A stretch of DNA of 64,000 bases. Origin: Bacteroidia bacterium (GTDB taxonomy: Bacteria > Bacteroidota > Bacteroidia > SpSt-205). The translations under genes and the position numbers were made by a program. The stretch's first letter is position 1; each line of letters begins with the position of its first letter. Below the pieces are notes generated by a model. It was not told the DNA's origin. It did not search any database and saw only the letters and a list, made by a program, of their open reading frames with translations. This document shows positions 21,889 through 31,973 of the stretch, in pieces. Location of the stretch: positions 1,641,729 to 1,705,728 of the forward strand of contig BPGV01000001.1 in the NCBI GenBank assembly GCA_026003215.1. The letters run 5' to 3'.

Positions 21889-24540
21889 ATGATGCGAGTA
21901 ATAACCGCCTTTGTCGTACTTTGGGGGCTAATGCGTGCGCAGCTGCCGCCACTTTTAGATAGGGAGCTTTTCTTTGGGGACCCGGTCCTGGCCGGCGTAG
22001 AAATCTCTCCCGATGGCAAATGGCTTTCTTTTATCAAGCCACATAATGGTACGCTCAACCTCTGGCTTCAACCTATTCAAAATGGGCAGCTGGGGGAAGC
22101 TTTTCCTATCACAGCGAGCGATAGGCGGCCTATCACGCAGCCCTTCTGGAGCCCGGATAGTCGCTATGTGCTGTATGTACAAGACAAGGATGGCGATGAA
22201 AACTACCATCTTTATCGCATCGCCGTAGCAGAGGCTAAGCCGGGGCAGATTCCCACAGCGGTGGACCTTACCCCTCGGGCCGGGGTGCGCGTGCTACCGT
22301 ATGCTTTCCCCAGAGAAAAACCCGGTGTAGCCTACATAGGTCTCAACGATAGAGACCCCTCTCTACATGATTTGTATGAGCTCAACTTAGCTACTGGGCA
22401 GCTTACCCTCTTGTATGAGAACAAGGAGGGTATCTTAGGATGGGGCATAGATGCGCTGGGCCGTATCCGCTTCGCCGTGAAGATGGGGCCAGAAGGGGAA
22501 ACCGAACTCTATGAGGTTACCCGCAAAGGGAAAGGCCTTTCCTTCAAAAAAGTATATCAAACCGCATGGGATGAGTCCGCTACTATTGCTTATTTACCTA
22601 AGAAAGGCAAGGAGATTTACCTCATCACCAATAAGGGTGTGGATAAATCCCGCTTAGTGCGTTTTGACCCTACGACGGGCAGAGAAGTAGAGGTACATAA
22701 AGACCCAGAGGATAGGGTAGATGTGGGTGCGACCGTATTTGATAAAAAAACAGATAAGCTGCGCTTGGTTTCTTATACAGATGACAACCGTCGGCGCTAC
22801 TTCTTTGATTCTAAGCTGGAAGGATGGTTTAAAAAGTGGGAGGAACTTTTGCCTGGGGGTGAGATAGGGCTCGCGGGGCTGTCGGAGGATGAGCGGTATG
22901 GGGTAGTGAGTTTTAGCAGTGATAGGGAGCCGGGGCGGTATTATTTTTGGGATGCGGAGAAGCAGGCGCTACGGGAGATTGGGCGTGCTCGGCCGGACCT
23001 GCCTTCGGAGCACCTGGCAGAACGTCGCCCGGTGCGTATAAAAGCCCGAGACGGGGTAGAACTACCGGCTTACCTTACCCTCCCGAAGGGGATTACGCCT
23101 AAAAACCTGCCTGCGGTGCTGTTTGTGCATGGAGGGCCCTGGTACCGAGATTACTGGGGATACGACCCCATGGCCCAGTTCTTAGCTAACCGCGGCTATG
23201 CGGTCTTACAGGTAAACTTCCGAGGGTCTACAGGGTATGGAAAGGCTTTCATCAATGCGGGCAATAAGCAGTGGGGTACAGGCACCATGCAGCATGACCT
23301 TACGGATGCCGTGCAACAGATGATAAAGGAGGGCATTTTTGACCCTAAAAGGGTGGCTATTATGGGCGGCTCTTACGGGGGGTATGCCACGTTGGCAGGG
23401 GTGACCTTTACGCCGGAGTTGTATGCGTGCGGAGTTTCTATTGTGGGGCCTTCCAGCATTATAACGCTTATTCGTTCGGTGCCGCCGTATTGGAAGCCGC
23501 TTATAAAAATATTTCACAATCGGGTGGGCAATCCGGAGGATTCTGCTGATGCTGAGCGCCTCAAAGCCCAATCGCCTTTATACCATGTGGATAGGATACG
23601 GGTGCCTTTGCTGATTGTGCAGGGGGCTAATGACCCGCGGGTCAAGCAGCACGAGTCGGACCAGATTGTAGCTGCGCTGCACGCGAAGGGCTATCCCGTA
23701 CGGTATCTCTTAGCTCCCGACGAAGGGCATGGGTTTCAGAACTATGACAATCGTATGGCGATGGTGGTGGCTATTGAGCAGTTTTTGAGTGAGCGCTTGG
23801 GCGGGCGCCTCCAGCCCGAGGTGCCGGAGAAGATAGCTAAGCGTCTGCGGGAGATTACGGTGGAACCTGCCACCGTCAAGGTTCCCCAGGCGGAAACGGC
23901 TGCTCCAGTAGCGTCCCTGCGCCTGCCCCTGCAAGCTCCCTTACGCAGCCGTTGGCTGTATCAAGTAACCTTGCGCGGTAGGTCTATCGCCGCTCAGGCA
24001 GTGGAGGAGTGGAAAAAGGTGCCGGAGGGGTGGTTGTTTGTAGAGAGTGTAGAGTCGCAGGACCTGCCGGCTTTGCGGAGTGCGGATACCACGGTGGTAG
24101 ATGCGGAAGGGCAGCTTGTACGCGGTCACCGCACCCAGCAAGGCGTAGAGATTGTGCTTGTACGGCGAGGGGATAAGCTGGAAGGTACCTTTGAAGTGAT
24201 GGGGCAAAAGAATCCTTTTACTACGGCGGTGAATGGTCAGCCCGTGTATCCGACGGGGGGGGCGTTGCGGTATTATCTGGCTTCGCTCCCGCTGGCAAAG
24301 GGCTATGTGGCGGAAGTGCCCCTTTTCTCGCTGCAGAAGCAAGCCTTTGATAAGGCGCGCATCACCGTAGAGGATGAGGAGCGGATTACCGTGGGAGGTC
24401 AGGCAAAAGATACTTGGCGGGTGCAGATTGCAGCCGAGGGCGTGAAACAAACGATATGGATAGATAAGCTTACGGGGCAGCCCTGGCGTAACCAAACGGT
24501 GGTGGCGGGTGCCTCCCTGCTGGGGGAGCGGATTGAGTGA
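21889..24540 (+). CDS. S9 family prolyl oligopeptidase-like peptidase with extra C-terminal domain
   Basis: 883 residues: a short signal-like N-terminus (MRVITAFVVLWGLMRAQ), a WD40-like propeller (about 30-390), an alpha/beta hydrolase with Ser in GGSYGGYA (about 492), Asp in GANDPRV (about 580) and His in DEGHGF (about 613). After the hydrolase end (about 655) there are ~220 more residues that normal S9 enzymes of this type lack. They are beta-rich and resemble DUF3108-like envelope domains (ends ERITVGGQAKDTWRVQI...IWIDKLTGQPWR). Extracytoplasmic peptide degradation is likely. Its stop overlaps the nadE start. Confidence 0.85.
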   Translation: MMRVITAFVVLWGLMRAQLPPLLDRELFFGDPVLAGVEISPDGKWLSFIKPHNGTLNLWLQPIQNGQLGEAFPITASDRRPITQPFWSPDSRYVLYVQDKDGDENYHLYRIAVAEAKPGQIPTAVDLTPRAGVRVLPYAFPREKPGVAYIGLNDRDPSLHDLYELNLATGQLTLLYENKEGILGWGIDALGRIRFAVKMGPEGETELYEVTRKGKGLSFKKVYQTAWDESATIAYLPKKGKEIYLITNKGVDKSRLVRFDPTTGREVEVHKDPEDRVDVGATVFDKKTDKLRLVSYTDDNRRRYFFDSKLEGWFKKWEELLPGGEIGLAGLSEDERYGVVSFSSDREPGRYYFWDAEKQALREIGRARPDLPSEHLAERRPVRIKARDGVELPAYLTLPKGITPKNLPAVLFVHGGPWYRDYWGYDPMAQFLANRGYAVLQVNFRGSTGYGKAFINAGNKQWGTGTMQHDLTDAVQQMIKEGIFDPKRVAIMGGSYGGYATLAGVTFTPELYACGVSIVGPSSIITLIRSVPPYWKPLIKIFHNRVGNPEDSADAERLKAQSPLYHVDRIRVPLLIVQGANDPRVKQHESDQIVAALHAKGYPVRYLLAPDEGHGFQNYDNRMAMVVAIEQFLSERLGGRLQPEVPEKIAKRLREITVEPATVKVPQAETAAPVASLRLPLQAPLRSRWLYQVTLRGRSIAAQAVEEWKKVPEGWLFVESVESQDLPALRSADTTVVDAEGQLVRGHRTQQGVEIVLVRRGDKLEGTFEVMGQKNPFTTAVNGQPVYPTGGALRYYLASLPLAKGYVAEVPLFSLQKQAFDKARITVEDEERITVGGQAKDTWRVQIAAEGVKQTIWIDKLTGQPWRNQTVVAGASLLGERIE

Positions 24541-26375
24541 TGCGCATAGGCGTCGCAGCGGTTCGTACTACGCCTCTGGATTTTGCGGGCAACCAAGCCC
24601 GAGTGAAAGCTCTTATCACTCAGGCCTACCAGGAGGGGGTAGAGGTCTTGGTTTTCCCGGAGCTGTGCTTGTCCGGGTATGAATGCGGGGATTTTTTCTG
24701 GCATCCGTGGGTGGCTGCGGCGGCGTGGGAAAGCCTCCAAGCGCTCGTTGGCCTTACGGAAAATATCCTTGTAGTGGTAGGCCTGCCGCTGGAGCTATAT
24801 GGACGGCTGTATAATGCCGCTGCGCTTGTTGGAGATGGGCGCATATGGGGTTTTGCGCTCAAGCGGCACCTACCCCGCGACGGGATTTTTTATGAGCCCC
24901 GTTGGTTCTCTCCGGCCCCGGCTCAGCGGCTGATAGAACCTCGCACAGGCGCGCCGGCCGGCTCGGCTTTGCCGTTTTATTGGCAAGGGCTGGGTCTGGT
25001 AATAGAAATATGCGAGGATGCCTGGCAGCCAGCTCGTCCCTTAGAGGCAGTCCATGCGCATATTGCCCTAAGCCTGAACGCTTCTCCCTATGAGATGGGG
25101 AAGCGTACCCGTCGCCAGCGGATGGTCTTAGAGAGCAGCTACCGGTACCACTGCGTATATGCTTACGCTAACCTCTTGGGTAACGAAGCGGGTAAGCTCC
25201 TCTACGACGGGGAGAGCCTGATTGCTTGGAATGGCGAGCTTTTGGCCGCTACACCTGTGTTTTCGTATAAAGAAGGGGAGCTGGCTTGGGCGGATATTCC
25301 TGTAGAGCGGGTCTTGCGGACAGGCCGCCAAAATGCGGCACCTGTACCTACGCAAGGGATTAAGGTGGAGGTTTCCCCTGCTAAGGAAACTGAAAAGAAC
25401 GGGGAACCCAGGGGCACGCTTTCGCTACGGGTGCAGGAGCGGTGGGAGGAGCTTACGGAGGCCATAGCGATGGGCTTATGGGATTACTTGTGGAAGAGCC
25501 GGAGCCGGGGGTTTGTGGTGTCGCTCTCGGGCGGCTTAGACTCGGCTGCATGTGCGGTGCTGGCGCACCTGGCTTTGCGCTGGGCTAAGGAGCGCTTGCC
25601 TACGGAGACTTACCAGCAGTTTTTGGCCTACATGCAGGGAGAAAGCCCCCAGGTCTATAGTTTTTACCAGGCCACAGCGCAGAGTAGCGCAGAGACTTTT
25701 CGGCGGGCACAGGCTTTGGCAGAGGAGGTAGGGCTACCTTTCTATCGTTGGGAAGTGCAGGATATTGTAGAAGCTTATGAAAAGAAAGTAGAAGGATGGT
25801 TAGGTCGTCCGCTTTCATGGGAAAAGGATGATATAGCCCGCCAGAATCTGCAGGCACGTGCGCGTGTGCCAGGGATCTGGATGACCGCTAACCTCTTAGG
25901 GGCGCTGCTCCTTACGACGAGCAACCGAAGCGAGCTGGCTGTGGGGTATTCTACGATGGATGGCGACAGTGCGGGGGGGCTGGCCCCTATTGGCGGGGTA
26001 GCTAAGGCGGACCTGCGCGAGTGGGGGTTATGGGCTGCGGACCAGTTTGGCTGGCCTACGCTGAGGGAGATTGCTTGGGCTACGCCTACGGCGGAGTTGC
26101 GTCCCGGCGGCCAGGCCGACGAAGAGGACCTTATGCCCTATCCGGTATTGGCCGAGTTAGAACGCTTATGGGTACGGCAGGGGGTAGCCCCGGCCACACT
26201 CCGCGCTCATCTGGCGGCTCGAGGGCTCCCTCCTCAGTGGGCCGATAAGTTCTTACGCCTTTTCCGCCTAAGCCAGTGGAAGCGAGAACGCACCGCACCG
26301 GCTTTCCATGTAGATGGGCATGACTTAGACCCTCGGAGCTTTGCACGGCTGCCTATCCTCCACGCCCTTCAATAA
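24540..26375 (+). CDS. nadE: Glutamine-dependent NAD+ synthetase
   Basis: About 611 residues with two domains. The N-terminal nitrilase-type glutaminase shows its triad as Glu in FPELCLSGYE, Lys in FALKRHLP and Cys in EICEDAW. The C-terminal ATP-pyrophosphatase synthetase has the P-loop SLSGGLDSA (about 323). It amidates deamido-NAD+ using glutamine as nitrogen source, the last step of NAD synthesis. The ATG at 24540 overlaps the upstream stop (TGATG); a GTG one codon earlier is equally possible. Confidence 0.95.
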   Translation: MRIGVAAVRTTPLDFAGNQARVKALITQAYQEGVEVLVFPELCLSGYECGDFFWHPWVAAAAWESLQALVGLTENILVVVGLPLELYGRLYNAAALVGDGRIWGFALKRHLPRDGIFYEPRWFSPAPAQRLIEPRTGAPAGSALPFYWQGLGLVIEICEDAWQPARPLEAVHAHIALSLNASPYEMGKRTRRQRMVLESSYRYHCVYAYANLLGNEAGKLLYDGESLIAWNGELLAATPVFSYKEGELAWADIPVERVLRTGRQNAAPVPTQGIKVEVSPAKETEKNGEPRGTLSLRVQERWEELTEAIAMGLWDYLWKSRSRGFVVSLSGGLDSAACAVLAHLALRWAKERLPTETYQQFLAYMQGESPQVYSFYQATAQSSAETFRRAQALAEEVGLPFYRWEVQDIVEAYEKKVEGWLGRPLSWEKDDIARQNLQARARVPGIWMTANLLGALLLTTSNRSELAVGYSTMDGDSAGGLAPIGGVAKADLREWGLWAADQFGWPTLREIAWATPTAELRPGGQADEEDLMPYPVLAELERLWVRQGVAPATLRAHLAARGLPPQWADKFLRLFRLSQWKRERTAPAFHVDGHDLDPRSFARLPILHALQ

Positions 26376-26391
26376 CTTCACCTGAACCCAC

Positions 26392-26399
26392 TAACTTTG
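26392..26399 (+). promoter_or_regulatory. TAnnTTTG -7 box of sppA
   Basis: TAACTTTG ends 4 nt before ATG 26404, implying a leaderless or nearly leaderless message. Confidence 0.55.
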
Positions 26400-26403
26400 T
26401 CCT

Positions 26404-28140
26404 ATGTGGCGTTTCCTCCGGCTGGTGCTGGCGTTTATATTGGCTTTTTTTCTCACTATCCTGATAGGGGGAGCCTTGATTGCGGGGATGCTTACAACAG
26501 GGCTGACCATAGCGGGAAGCAGGGAAGCCGATACGAAACCCCTACCCAAGAAAGGATGGCTCAAAATAGCCTTTTCGGGTGAGCTTCGAGAGCATGCAGC
26601 TGCGGACCAGCCGTCTTTTTCGTGGATAGAGGGGCTTTTTGGGGGCCCTTCAGAAGAGGCGCCGACCTTAGAGGAGCTACGCGTAGCCCTGCAAGAAGCG
26701 GCTACCAACGAAAAAGTGCAGGGGATTATTTTAGAGATGGGCGATCTTTCTGCCCAGCCTGCCCAAATCCAGCAAATAGGCCGATGGCTGGCTGCCTTTA
26801 AGGCTCAGTCCAAAAAGCCTATTTATGCGTATGGCGACTATTTTACGGAGAGTACTTATTACTTGGCGTCGCTGGCGGATACGATTGTGATGTATCCCCA
26901 AGCAGGAGCCTCCTTAGAATGGAATGGTCTGGCTACCCAGGCGCTCTTTTTTAGGCGATTTTTAGAGAAGTGGGGTGTCAAGCCGAGGCTTTTTCGGGTA
27001 GGTCGGTATAAGTCTGCGGCCGAGTCTTTCACCGAAGAAAAGTACAGCGAGGATAATCGGGCGCAGCTTGCGGCGCTGTTAGAGGACATATGGGCGGTGT
27101 GGGTAGATTCTATTGCTCGGCGGCGGCATTTGTCTCCAGAAAGCCTGCGGGTATGGCCGGACCAGTATGTATTTTTCTCGGCGGAGCAGGCCCAGGCAAA
27201 GGGTCTCATAGACCTCCGTATGCCATGGCAGGAGTGGATGGGGCGTTTTATTCCTGAAGGAGAGGAAAAGCCGGCCTTCATTTCAGTGAGGCAGCTCCTG
27301 CATGCAGCCAAAAAGAAAGGCTCGGAGGAGCAAGTAGCCCTCGTGTATGCAGAGGGGGAGATTGGACCTGAATCGGCCCTTTCCGCAGAAGAGCTGGTTC
27401 CTGTGATAGAAAAGCTTGCACGAGAAGAGAAGGTCAAGGCTGTGGTGCTGCGCGTACATAGTCCAGGGGGGGCTGTATTGGATTCGGATAAGATAGCGCG
27501 TGCGCTGCGTGCGCTGCGCGAGAAAAAACCTTTGGTAGTTTCCATGGGAGGGGTGGCGGCGTCAGGGGGGTATTATATTTCTGCTTTTGCGCAAAAGATT
27601 GTGGCAGAGCCTACTACGGTTACCGGCTCTATTGGCGTGATTGGGCTGCTTTTTGATGTGCGCGAGCTTTTAGAGAAACATGTAGAGCTACGCAGCGATA
27701 GAGTAAAGGTTGGGGGCAAGTACGCGGATTTTATGAGTCCTTATCGGGAGGCGCTACCGGAGGAAGTCGCGCGACTTCAGGGCGAGATAGAAAGCATATA
27801 CCAGGAGTTTTTGGCGGTAGTGCAGGAAGGGCGGCGTTATCCTTCGCGAGAAGCGGTGCATACGATTGCGCAGGGACGTGTGTGGTCCGGGACGGATGCA
27901 TTACCGATTGGATTAGTGGATACACTGGGCGGGATAGAGACGGCGATAGTGCTGGCGGCACGGGCTGCTGCCTTGGAGGAATATAGTGTAGGGGTTTATC
28001 CGAAGCCCCAGACCTTTTGGGAACGATGGCTCAAAGAGTTTAATGCAGTGGCCCATTCTATGATAGCAGTTCTTCTGAAGCCCGCTAACTTCCCTGATAG
28101 CATACAACTCCGCTGGGCTGATGAAGTAAAAATTTACTAA
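26404..28140 (+). CDS. sppA: Signal peptide peptidase SppA, long (67K) type
   Basis: 578 residues, the double-domain SppA form. One N-terminal membrane segment (about 5-30) is followed by two ClpP-like halves. The catalytic Lys should be in VGRYKSAAESF (about 200) and the Ser in GGVAASGGYYIS (about 386). It degrades cleaved signal peptides in the membrane. The next gene starts 5 bp downstream, so both are probably co-transcribed. Confidence 0.92.
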   Translation: MWRFLRLVLAFILAFFLTILIGGALIAGMLTTGLTIAGSREADTKPLPKKGWLKIAFSGELREHAAADQPSFSWIEGLFGGPSEEAPTLEELRVALQEAATNEKVQGIILEMGDLSAQPAQIQQIGRWLAAFKAQSKKPIYAYGDYFTESTYYLASLADTIVMYPQAGASLEWNGLATQALFFRRFLEKWGVKPRLFRVGRYKSAAESFTEEKYSEDNRAQLAALLEDIWAVWVDSIARRRHLSPESLRVWPDQYVFFSAEQAQAKGLIDLRMPWQEWMGRFIPEGEEKPAFISVRQLLHAAKKKGSEEQVALVYAEGEIGPESALSAEELVPVIEKLAREEKVKAVVLRVHSPGGAVLDSDKIARALRALREKKPLVVSMGGVAASGGYYISAFAQKIVAEPTTVTGSIGVIGLLFDVRELLEKHVELRSDRVKVGGKYADFMSPYREALPEEVARLQGEIESIYQEFLAVVQEGRRYPSREAVHTIAQGRVWSGTDALPIGLVDTLGGIETAIVLAARAAALEEYSVGVYPKPQTFWERWLKEFNAVAHSMIAVLLKPANFPDSIQLRWADEVKIY

Positions 28141-28144
28141 GCGT

Positions 28145-30916
28145 ATGGAAGTGGAGTTACTTTGGCCGTTGATACAGGATCTGATACGAGGTCCCGAAAT
28201 ATCCGAAGAGGATTGGAAGTTTTTACGACAGAATGCGGATACGTTAGGGTGTCCAGATGGGGTACTGCGGGGGATGGTGGAAGCGCGATTGGCTTATGGG
28301 CAGTCGCAGCTTTTGCCCCGGGTGGAGGCGCTTAGTAAGCTGATAGAAGCCCTGGGCGGTGAAGCCCAGCGAAAAATGCCTTTTTTGCTGGAAGTGGCCC
28401 AATATCTCTCTGTCCCTATTGATGTGGTTCAGGTACTGGTGCAGGTGCCTCGCACGCCTTCCTTGCGGTATTTGGTGCGCCTTTTACGGGCCATAGAGGC
28501 TGCAGGTGGCTTGTCAGAGCTCCTGCCATGGGTGGAAGCGCAAGCTCAGGCTCTCAAGCTCCCGGCAGAGATTATTGCCCCGCTTATGGAGCTCTTGACT
28601 GCTGCCCAGCGTAAAGCTCTTACTCAGGCTTTACGGAGTTATTGGGCGCTCTTGCGGCTATTGGATAAGCAGGGGATGCCCGCCGTAGAAGTAGCTTACC
28701 TCATAGACCTTGCACGGGAGGCTCGCCTTACCGACACCGTAAGCCAAGGCTTACAGGAGTTTTTACGGTTGAGACAACGAGGCACTTCCCCCGTAGAAGG
28801 ATTAGCTTACCTGGTGCGAAGCTTCATTCAAAAGGGCGTCCTATCTGAGGAAGAGCTTCCTTTTTTAGCTGAGCTGGCATCCCAGGAGGGGGTGCCGGAG
28901 GTGGTCTTGGAAGCGCTTATAGAAGTTGAGCAGAACCTGCGCAAGTCACCGTCGGGTTTTTTTGGGGCGGAGCTTCTCCAGCCGCTTATTCGGGCATTTT
29001 TGCAGGTGGACGCCTTAGATGATGCGGCTTTTCGGCTTTTAGTCCAGCGGGGGAATGAACTCAACCTCACGCGCAGCCATGTAGAGGCTATTATAGACCT
29101 TGAGCAGCAGATAGTGCAGAAAGTCGCTAAGTTTCCCCAAAGCCTTCAGCCGCTTATCCATGTGCTGGTAGAAAATGCACGCATATCGGATGATAGGCTT
29201 ATTTACCTGGTCAAGAAAGCCCAAGAGATGGGAGGCTCAGAGAAGGTAGTGCGGAGTTTGGTGCAGATAGAGATTACGGCTCAGAGGAAGGCCCTCCAGG
29301 AAAAGCCTATCTTGTCCCCTCCGTCGCCTCCGCCTGTGGTAGAGGCTCCCCCCCCGCCGCCTGTGTCGTCACCTACGTCCCCCCCTACGCCCGTAGAGGT
29401 CTCTTCGCCTCCAGCTCAAGTGAGTGCTACACCGCTTTCCCTCTCGGATAGTAGTATTTCCCTGGCGCTAAAAACATCCACCTTCCCTAAGGGGGGAAAC
29501 TTTCCCTCCGTGTCGGCCGATTTTCATGGGATAAAGGTCTTTTCCCTCCGCTCAGAGAAGGATATTATTCGTAAAGCGGAGATATTTTCTGTAAATGGGC
29601 GCACAAACTGGTATGCCTTTTTGGAATACGGGGAAAGAGAGTATGTACTTATTGCCAAAGGTAAGCCGGAATATCGCTTTGAAGAGGTACTAAGCTGGGC
29701 TGTCAGCCCTACCGGCGAAGTGATAGCGGTAAAGCATCGGATGCAAGGCGGCCAGCGGGTATACCTCAATGGTGAAGATAGCCGCCCCTTAGAGGAAGTC
29801 TCTTCCCTCATACTTTCCCCTAATCACCGCCACCTGGCCTACATAGGGCGCAAAGGCGAAGAGCTCTTTGTATTCTTGGATAATATCGCTACCGGGCCTT
29901 TTCTGCAAGTGACTAACTTGGTTTTTCGTCCAGAGACCGAAAATGAGCTCTTTTTCGCATACCAAGTTGAAAAAAATAAGTGGCTTATTCGGGATTATTT
30001 TAGTAATACCTACGGGGAGCCTTCATCTTTTATAGACCAGCTGACTTTCTCGCCCAATGGTCAGCGCATGGTGTATGTCACCCTTAAAAACAGGAAGTTT
30101 TATCTGCGGGAAAATGCGACTCAAGGAGAGGCGTTTGATCTCATATCAGATGTGCGCTTTACCGCCGATAGCCAGCATCTCGTGTATCTTGTGCAGAAGG
30201 GCATGCAGATAGGGATTGTCTGGGACCACGAGGTGCTTGGGCTGGCAGAGGGAATTTTAGGCGTTACCCTCTCGCCAGACAGTAGATTTGTGGCTTACAT
30301 TGCTCGGGAAAAGGAAAACCAGTACCTCTGCGTCCAAAAAAAGCGTCTCGGACCGTATGAGCGGATAGACAAGCCTTTTATAACTACCACCAAGCCAGCT
30401 GTTATTTATCCCGTAGTGCTCCAAGGGAGGCATCATATTTTTATAAACGGGGCGCCGGAAGCTGGCCCCTTTGAAGCTGTAGTACGCTTCAGTGGCCAAG
30501 GGGATAGTTATGCCGCCATCGTACGGAAGGGAAAAGACGAGCAGGCCGTGCTACGGGATGGTAAACTCGGCAAGCTCTACTCCACGGTGGACCAACTGGT
30601 ATGGGATAGCTCAGGACAAAACTTAGCCTATATGGCTCGCCGGAAGGGAGCATGGAGTGGGGTAGTGTGGAACGAAACGGAAAGCGACCAATACGACTTC
30701 CTTCAACATATTATTTTTAGCAGTGATGGCAAAGCGCTCCTCTTTTTTGCCCGACGGCGCGACGGCTGGTATGCTGTGCTGAATGATACGCCTATTCCGG
30801 AGAGCCTTTGCAAAGAACTACTCAGCCCACCGGTGTATGATGAAAAAAGCCGCTCGTTTTACTACCTCTATCGTCAAGGTAAAGATGTGTATGAAGGCCG
30901 TATAGCCTTGCGGTAG
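28145..30916 (+). CDS. Protein of unknown function: seven helical repeats, proline linker, propeller-like domain
   Basis: 923 residues, no signal peptide or membrane segment seen, so probably cytoplasmic. Residues 5-380 hold about seven divergent helical repeats of ~45-50 residues (5-50, 63-101, 108-150, 166-207, 217-264, 277-325, 333-380). They share the pattern LxPLI..f....ls.e.l..L...A...g.....v..li.ve, resembling the EF-hand/TerB-like short helical modules of many Bacteroidota proteins. Residues 386-430 are a Pro/Ser linker. Residues ~445-923 form repeated beta units (SPNGQRMVYV, SPDSRFVAYI, SSDGKALLFF) like a WD40/TolB propeller. No catalytic motif is visible. A scaffold or interaction role is inferred from architecture only. 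Confidence 0.7.
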   Translation: MEVELLWPLIQDLIRGPEISEEDWKFLRQNADTLGCPDGVLRGMVEARLAYGQSQLLPRVEALSKLIEALGGEAQRKMPFLLEVAQYLSVPIDVVQVLVQVPRTPSLRYLVRLLRAIEAAGGLSELLPWVEAQAQALKLPAEIIAPLMELLTAAQRKALTQALRSYWALLRLLDKQGMPAVEVAYLIDLAREARLTDTVSQGLQEFLRLRQRGTSPVEGLAYLVRSFIQKGVLSEEELPFLAELASQEGVPEVVLEALIEVEQNLRKSPSGFFGAELLQPLIRAFLQVDALDDAAFRLLVQRGNELNLTRSHVEAIIDLEQQIVQKVAKFPQSLQPLIHVLVENARISDDRLIYLVKKAQEMGGSEKVVRSLVQIEITAQRKALQEKPILSPPSPPPVVEAPPPPPVSSPTSPPTPVEVSSPPAQVSATPLSLSDSSISLALKTSTFPKGGNFPSVSADFHGIKVFSLRSEKDIIRKAEIFSVNGRTNWYAFLEYGEREYVLIAKGKPEYRFEEVLSWAVSPTGEVIAVKHRMQGGQRVYLNGEDSRPLEEVSSLILSPNHRHLAYIGRKGEELFVFLDNIATGPFLQVTNLVFRPETENELFFAYQVEKNKWLIRDYFSNTYGEPSSFIDQLTFSPNGQRMVYVTLKNRKFYLRENATQGEAFDLISDVRFTADSQHLVYLVQKGMQIGIVWDHEVLGLAEGILGVTLSPDSRFVAYIAREKENQYLCVQKKRLGPYERIDKPFITTTKPAVIYPVVLQGRHHIFINGAPEAGPFEAVVRFSGQGDSYAAIVRKGKDEQAVLRDGKLGKLYSTVDQLVWDSSGQNLAYMARRKGAWSGVVWNETESDQYDFLQHIIFSSDGKALLFFARRRDGWYAVLNDTPIPESLCKELLSPPVYDEKSRSFYYLYRQGKDVYEGRIALR

Positions 30917-30919
30917 GGC

Positions 30920-31936
30920 ATGCGGCCCGAGGATAAGCTTTTTCTGGGGCGAGCGCTCCAACTGGCGTGCCGAGCTTTTCCCGCGGAAGTAGAGCCTAAT
31001 CCTCCCGTAGGTGCAGTAATCGCTGTGGGTACAGAAGTATTGGGCGAAGGGTATCACCGCCGATATGGGGGGCCCCACGCCGAAATAGAGGCTTTAGCGG
31101 CTGTCCGGGACAAAGAACGCCTTCCCGAAGCTACCTTGTATGTCACACTGGAGCCCTGCTGCCATACGCATAAAAAAACCCCGCCGTGTGTGCCAGCGAT
31201 CGTGGAGGCAGGAATACGCCGAGTAGTGGTGGGCACCATAGACCCTAATCCTGCCGTGCGAGGAGCAGGCATAGCTGCCCTGCGCGCCGCAGGCCTGAGT
31301 GTGGAACTGGCTGCTAACCCTCGTCCTTTCCGTAAGCTACTGCGCCACTTCTGGGTAAATCTTCGGCACAATCGGCCCTACATCACGCTCAAATGGGCCC
31401 AAACCGCTGGACCTACGGGGGGCTTTCCTTTTTATGGGGGGTGGATAGGCAGCCGATGTGTAGGTAAGTGGCCCATCTCTGGCTTTTGGGGACAGGTATG
31501 GGCGCATCGTCTGCGGGCCCAGCATAGCCACATAGCCGTAGGATACCGTACCTGGCTATTAGATAAGCCGGCGCTCACTACCCGGCTATTTCCCGGTGGT
31601 AGCCCTCAGCCTCTGGTTTTTTACATGCCTGCCTACCCCTCTCCTGAGGAAGAACCCCTTCCGGCCTATGCTTGGCCGCTGGCTCGTCTTACCGAAGAAA
31701 GCTTGTCTGCACTATACCACGCCCACCGCGTCGGGTCTCTCCTCGTAGAAGGAGGAGCGGCCACGCTGAACCGTTTCCTGGCAGCGGGGCTTTACGATGA
31801 AATCCATATCATCGTCTCCTATGCCGAGCAACCCCTGCCCCCAGAGCCGGTATGGGCCCCTGCCTGGCCCGCGCTACGGTGGCGACGCAAACGCCTCTCC
31901 GCTACCGAAGAAGTATGGTTCGCTCACAAAAAGTGA
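30920..31936 (+). CDS. ribD: Riboflavin biosynthesis deaminase/reductase RibD
   Basis: 338 residues. The N-terminal zinc deaminase has HAEIEAL and EPCCHTHKKTPPC; the C-terminal reductase starts near 150 (PYITLKWAQT) and ends with the LLVEGGAATLNRF segment. It converts the GTP cyclohydrolase II product to 5-amino-6-ribitylamino-uracil phosphate. It lies 3 bp behind the 923-residue gene and in front of sdhC; no other rib gene is in the window. Confidence 0.93.
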   Translation: MRPEDKLFLGRALQLACRAFPAEVEPNPPVGAVIAVGTEVLGEGYHRRYGGPHAEIEALAAVRDKERLPEATLYVTLEPCCHTHKKTPPCVPAIVEAGIRRVVVGTIDPNPAVRGAGIAALRAAGLSVELAANPRPFRKLLRHFWVNLRHNRPYITLKWAQTAGPTGGFPFYGGWIGSRCVGKWPISGFWGQVWAHRLRAQHSHIAVGYRTWLLDKPALTTRLFPGGSPQPLVFYMPAYPSPEEEPLPAYAWPLARLTEESLSALYHAHRVGSLLVEGGAATLNRFLAAGLYDEIHIIVSYAEQPLPPEPVWAPAWPALRWRRKRLSATEEVWFAHKK

Positions 31937-31973
31937 CCCCGCAATAGGCTTTTTTGGTTTATTTTGCGGAGGT

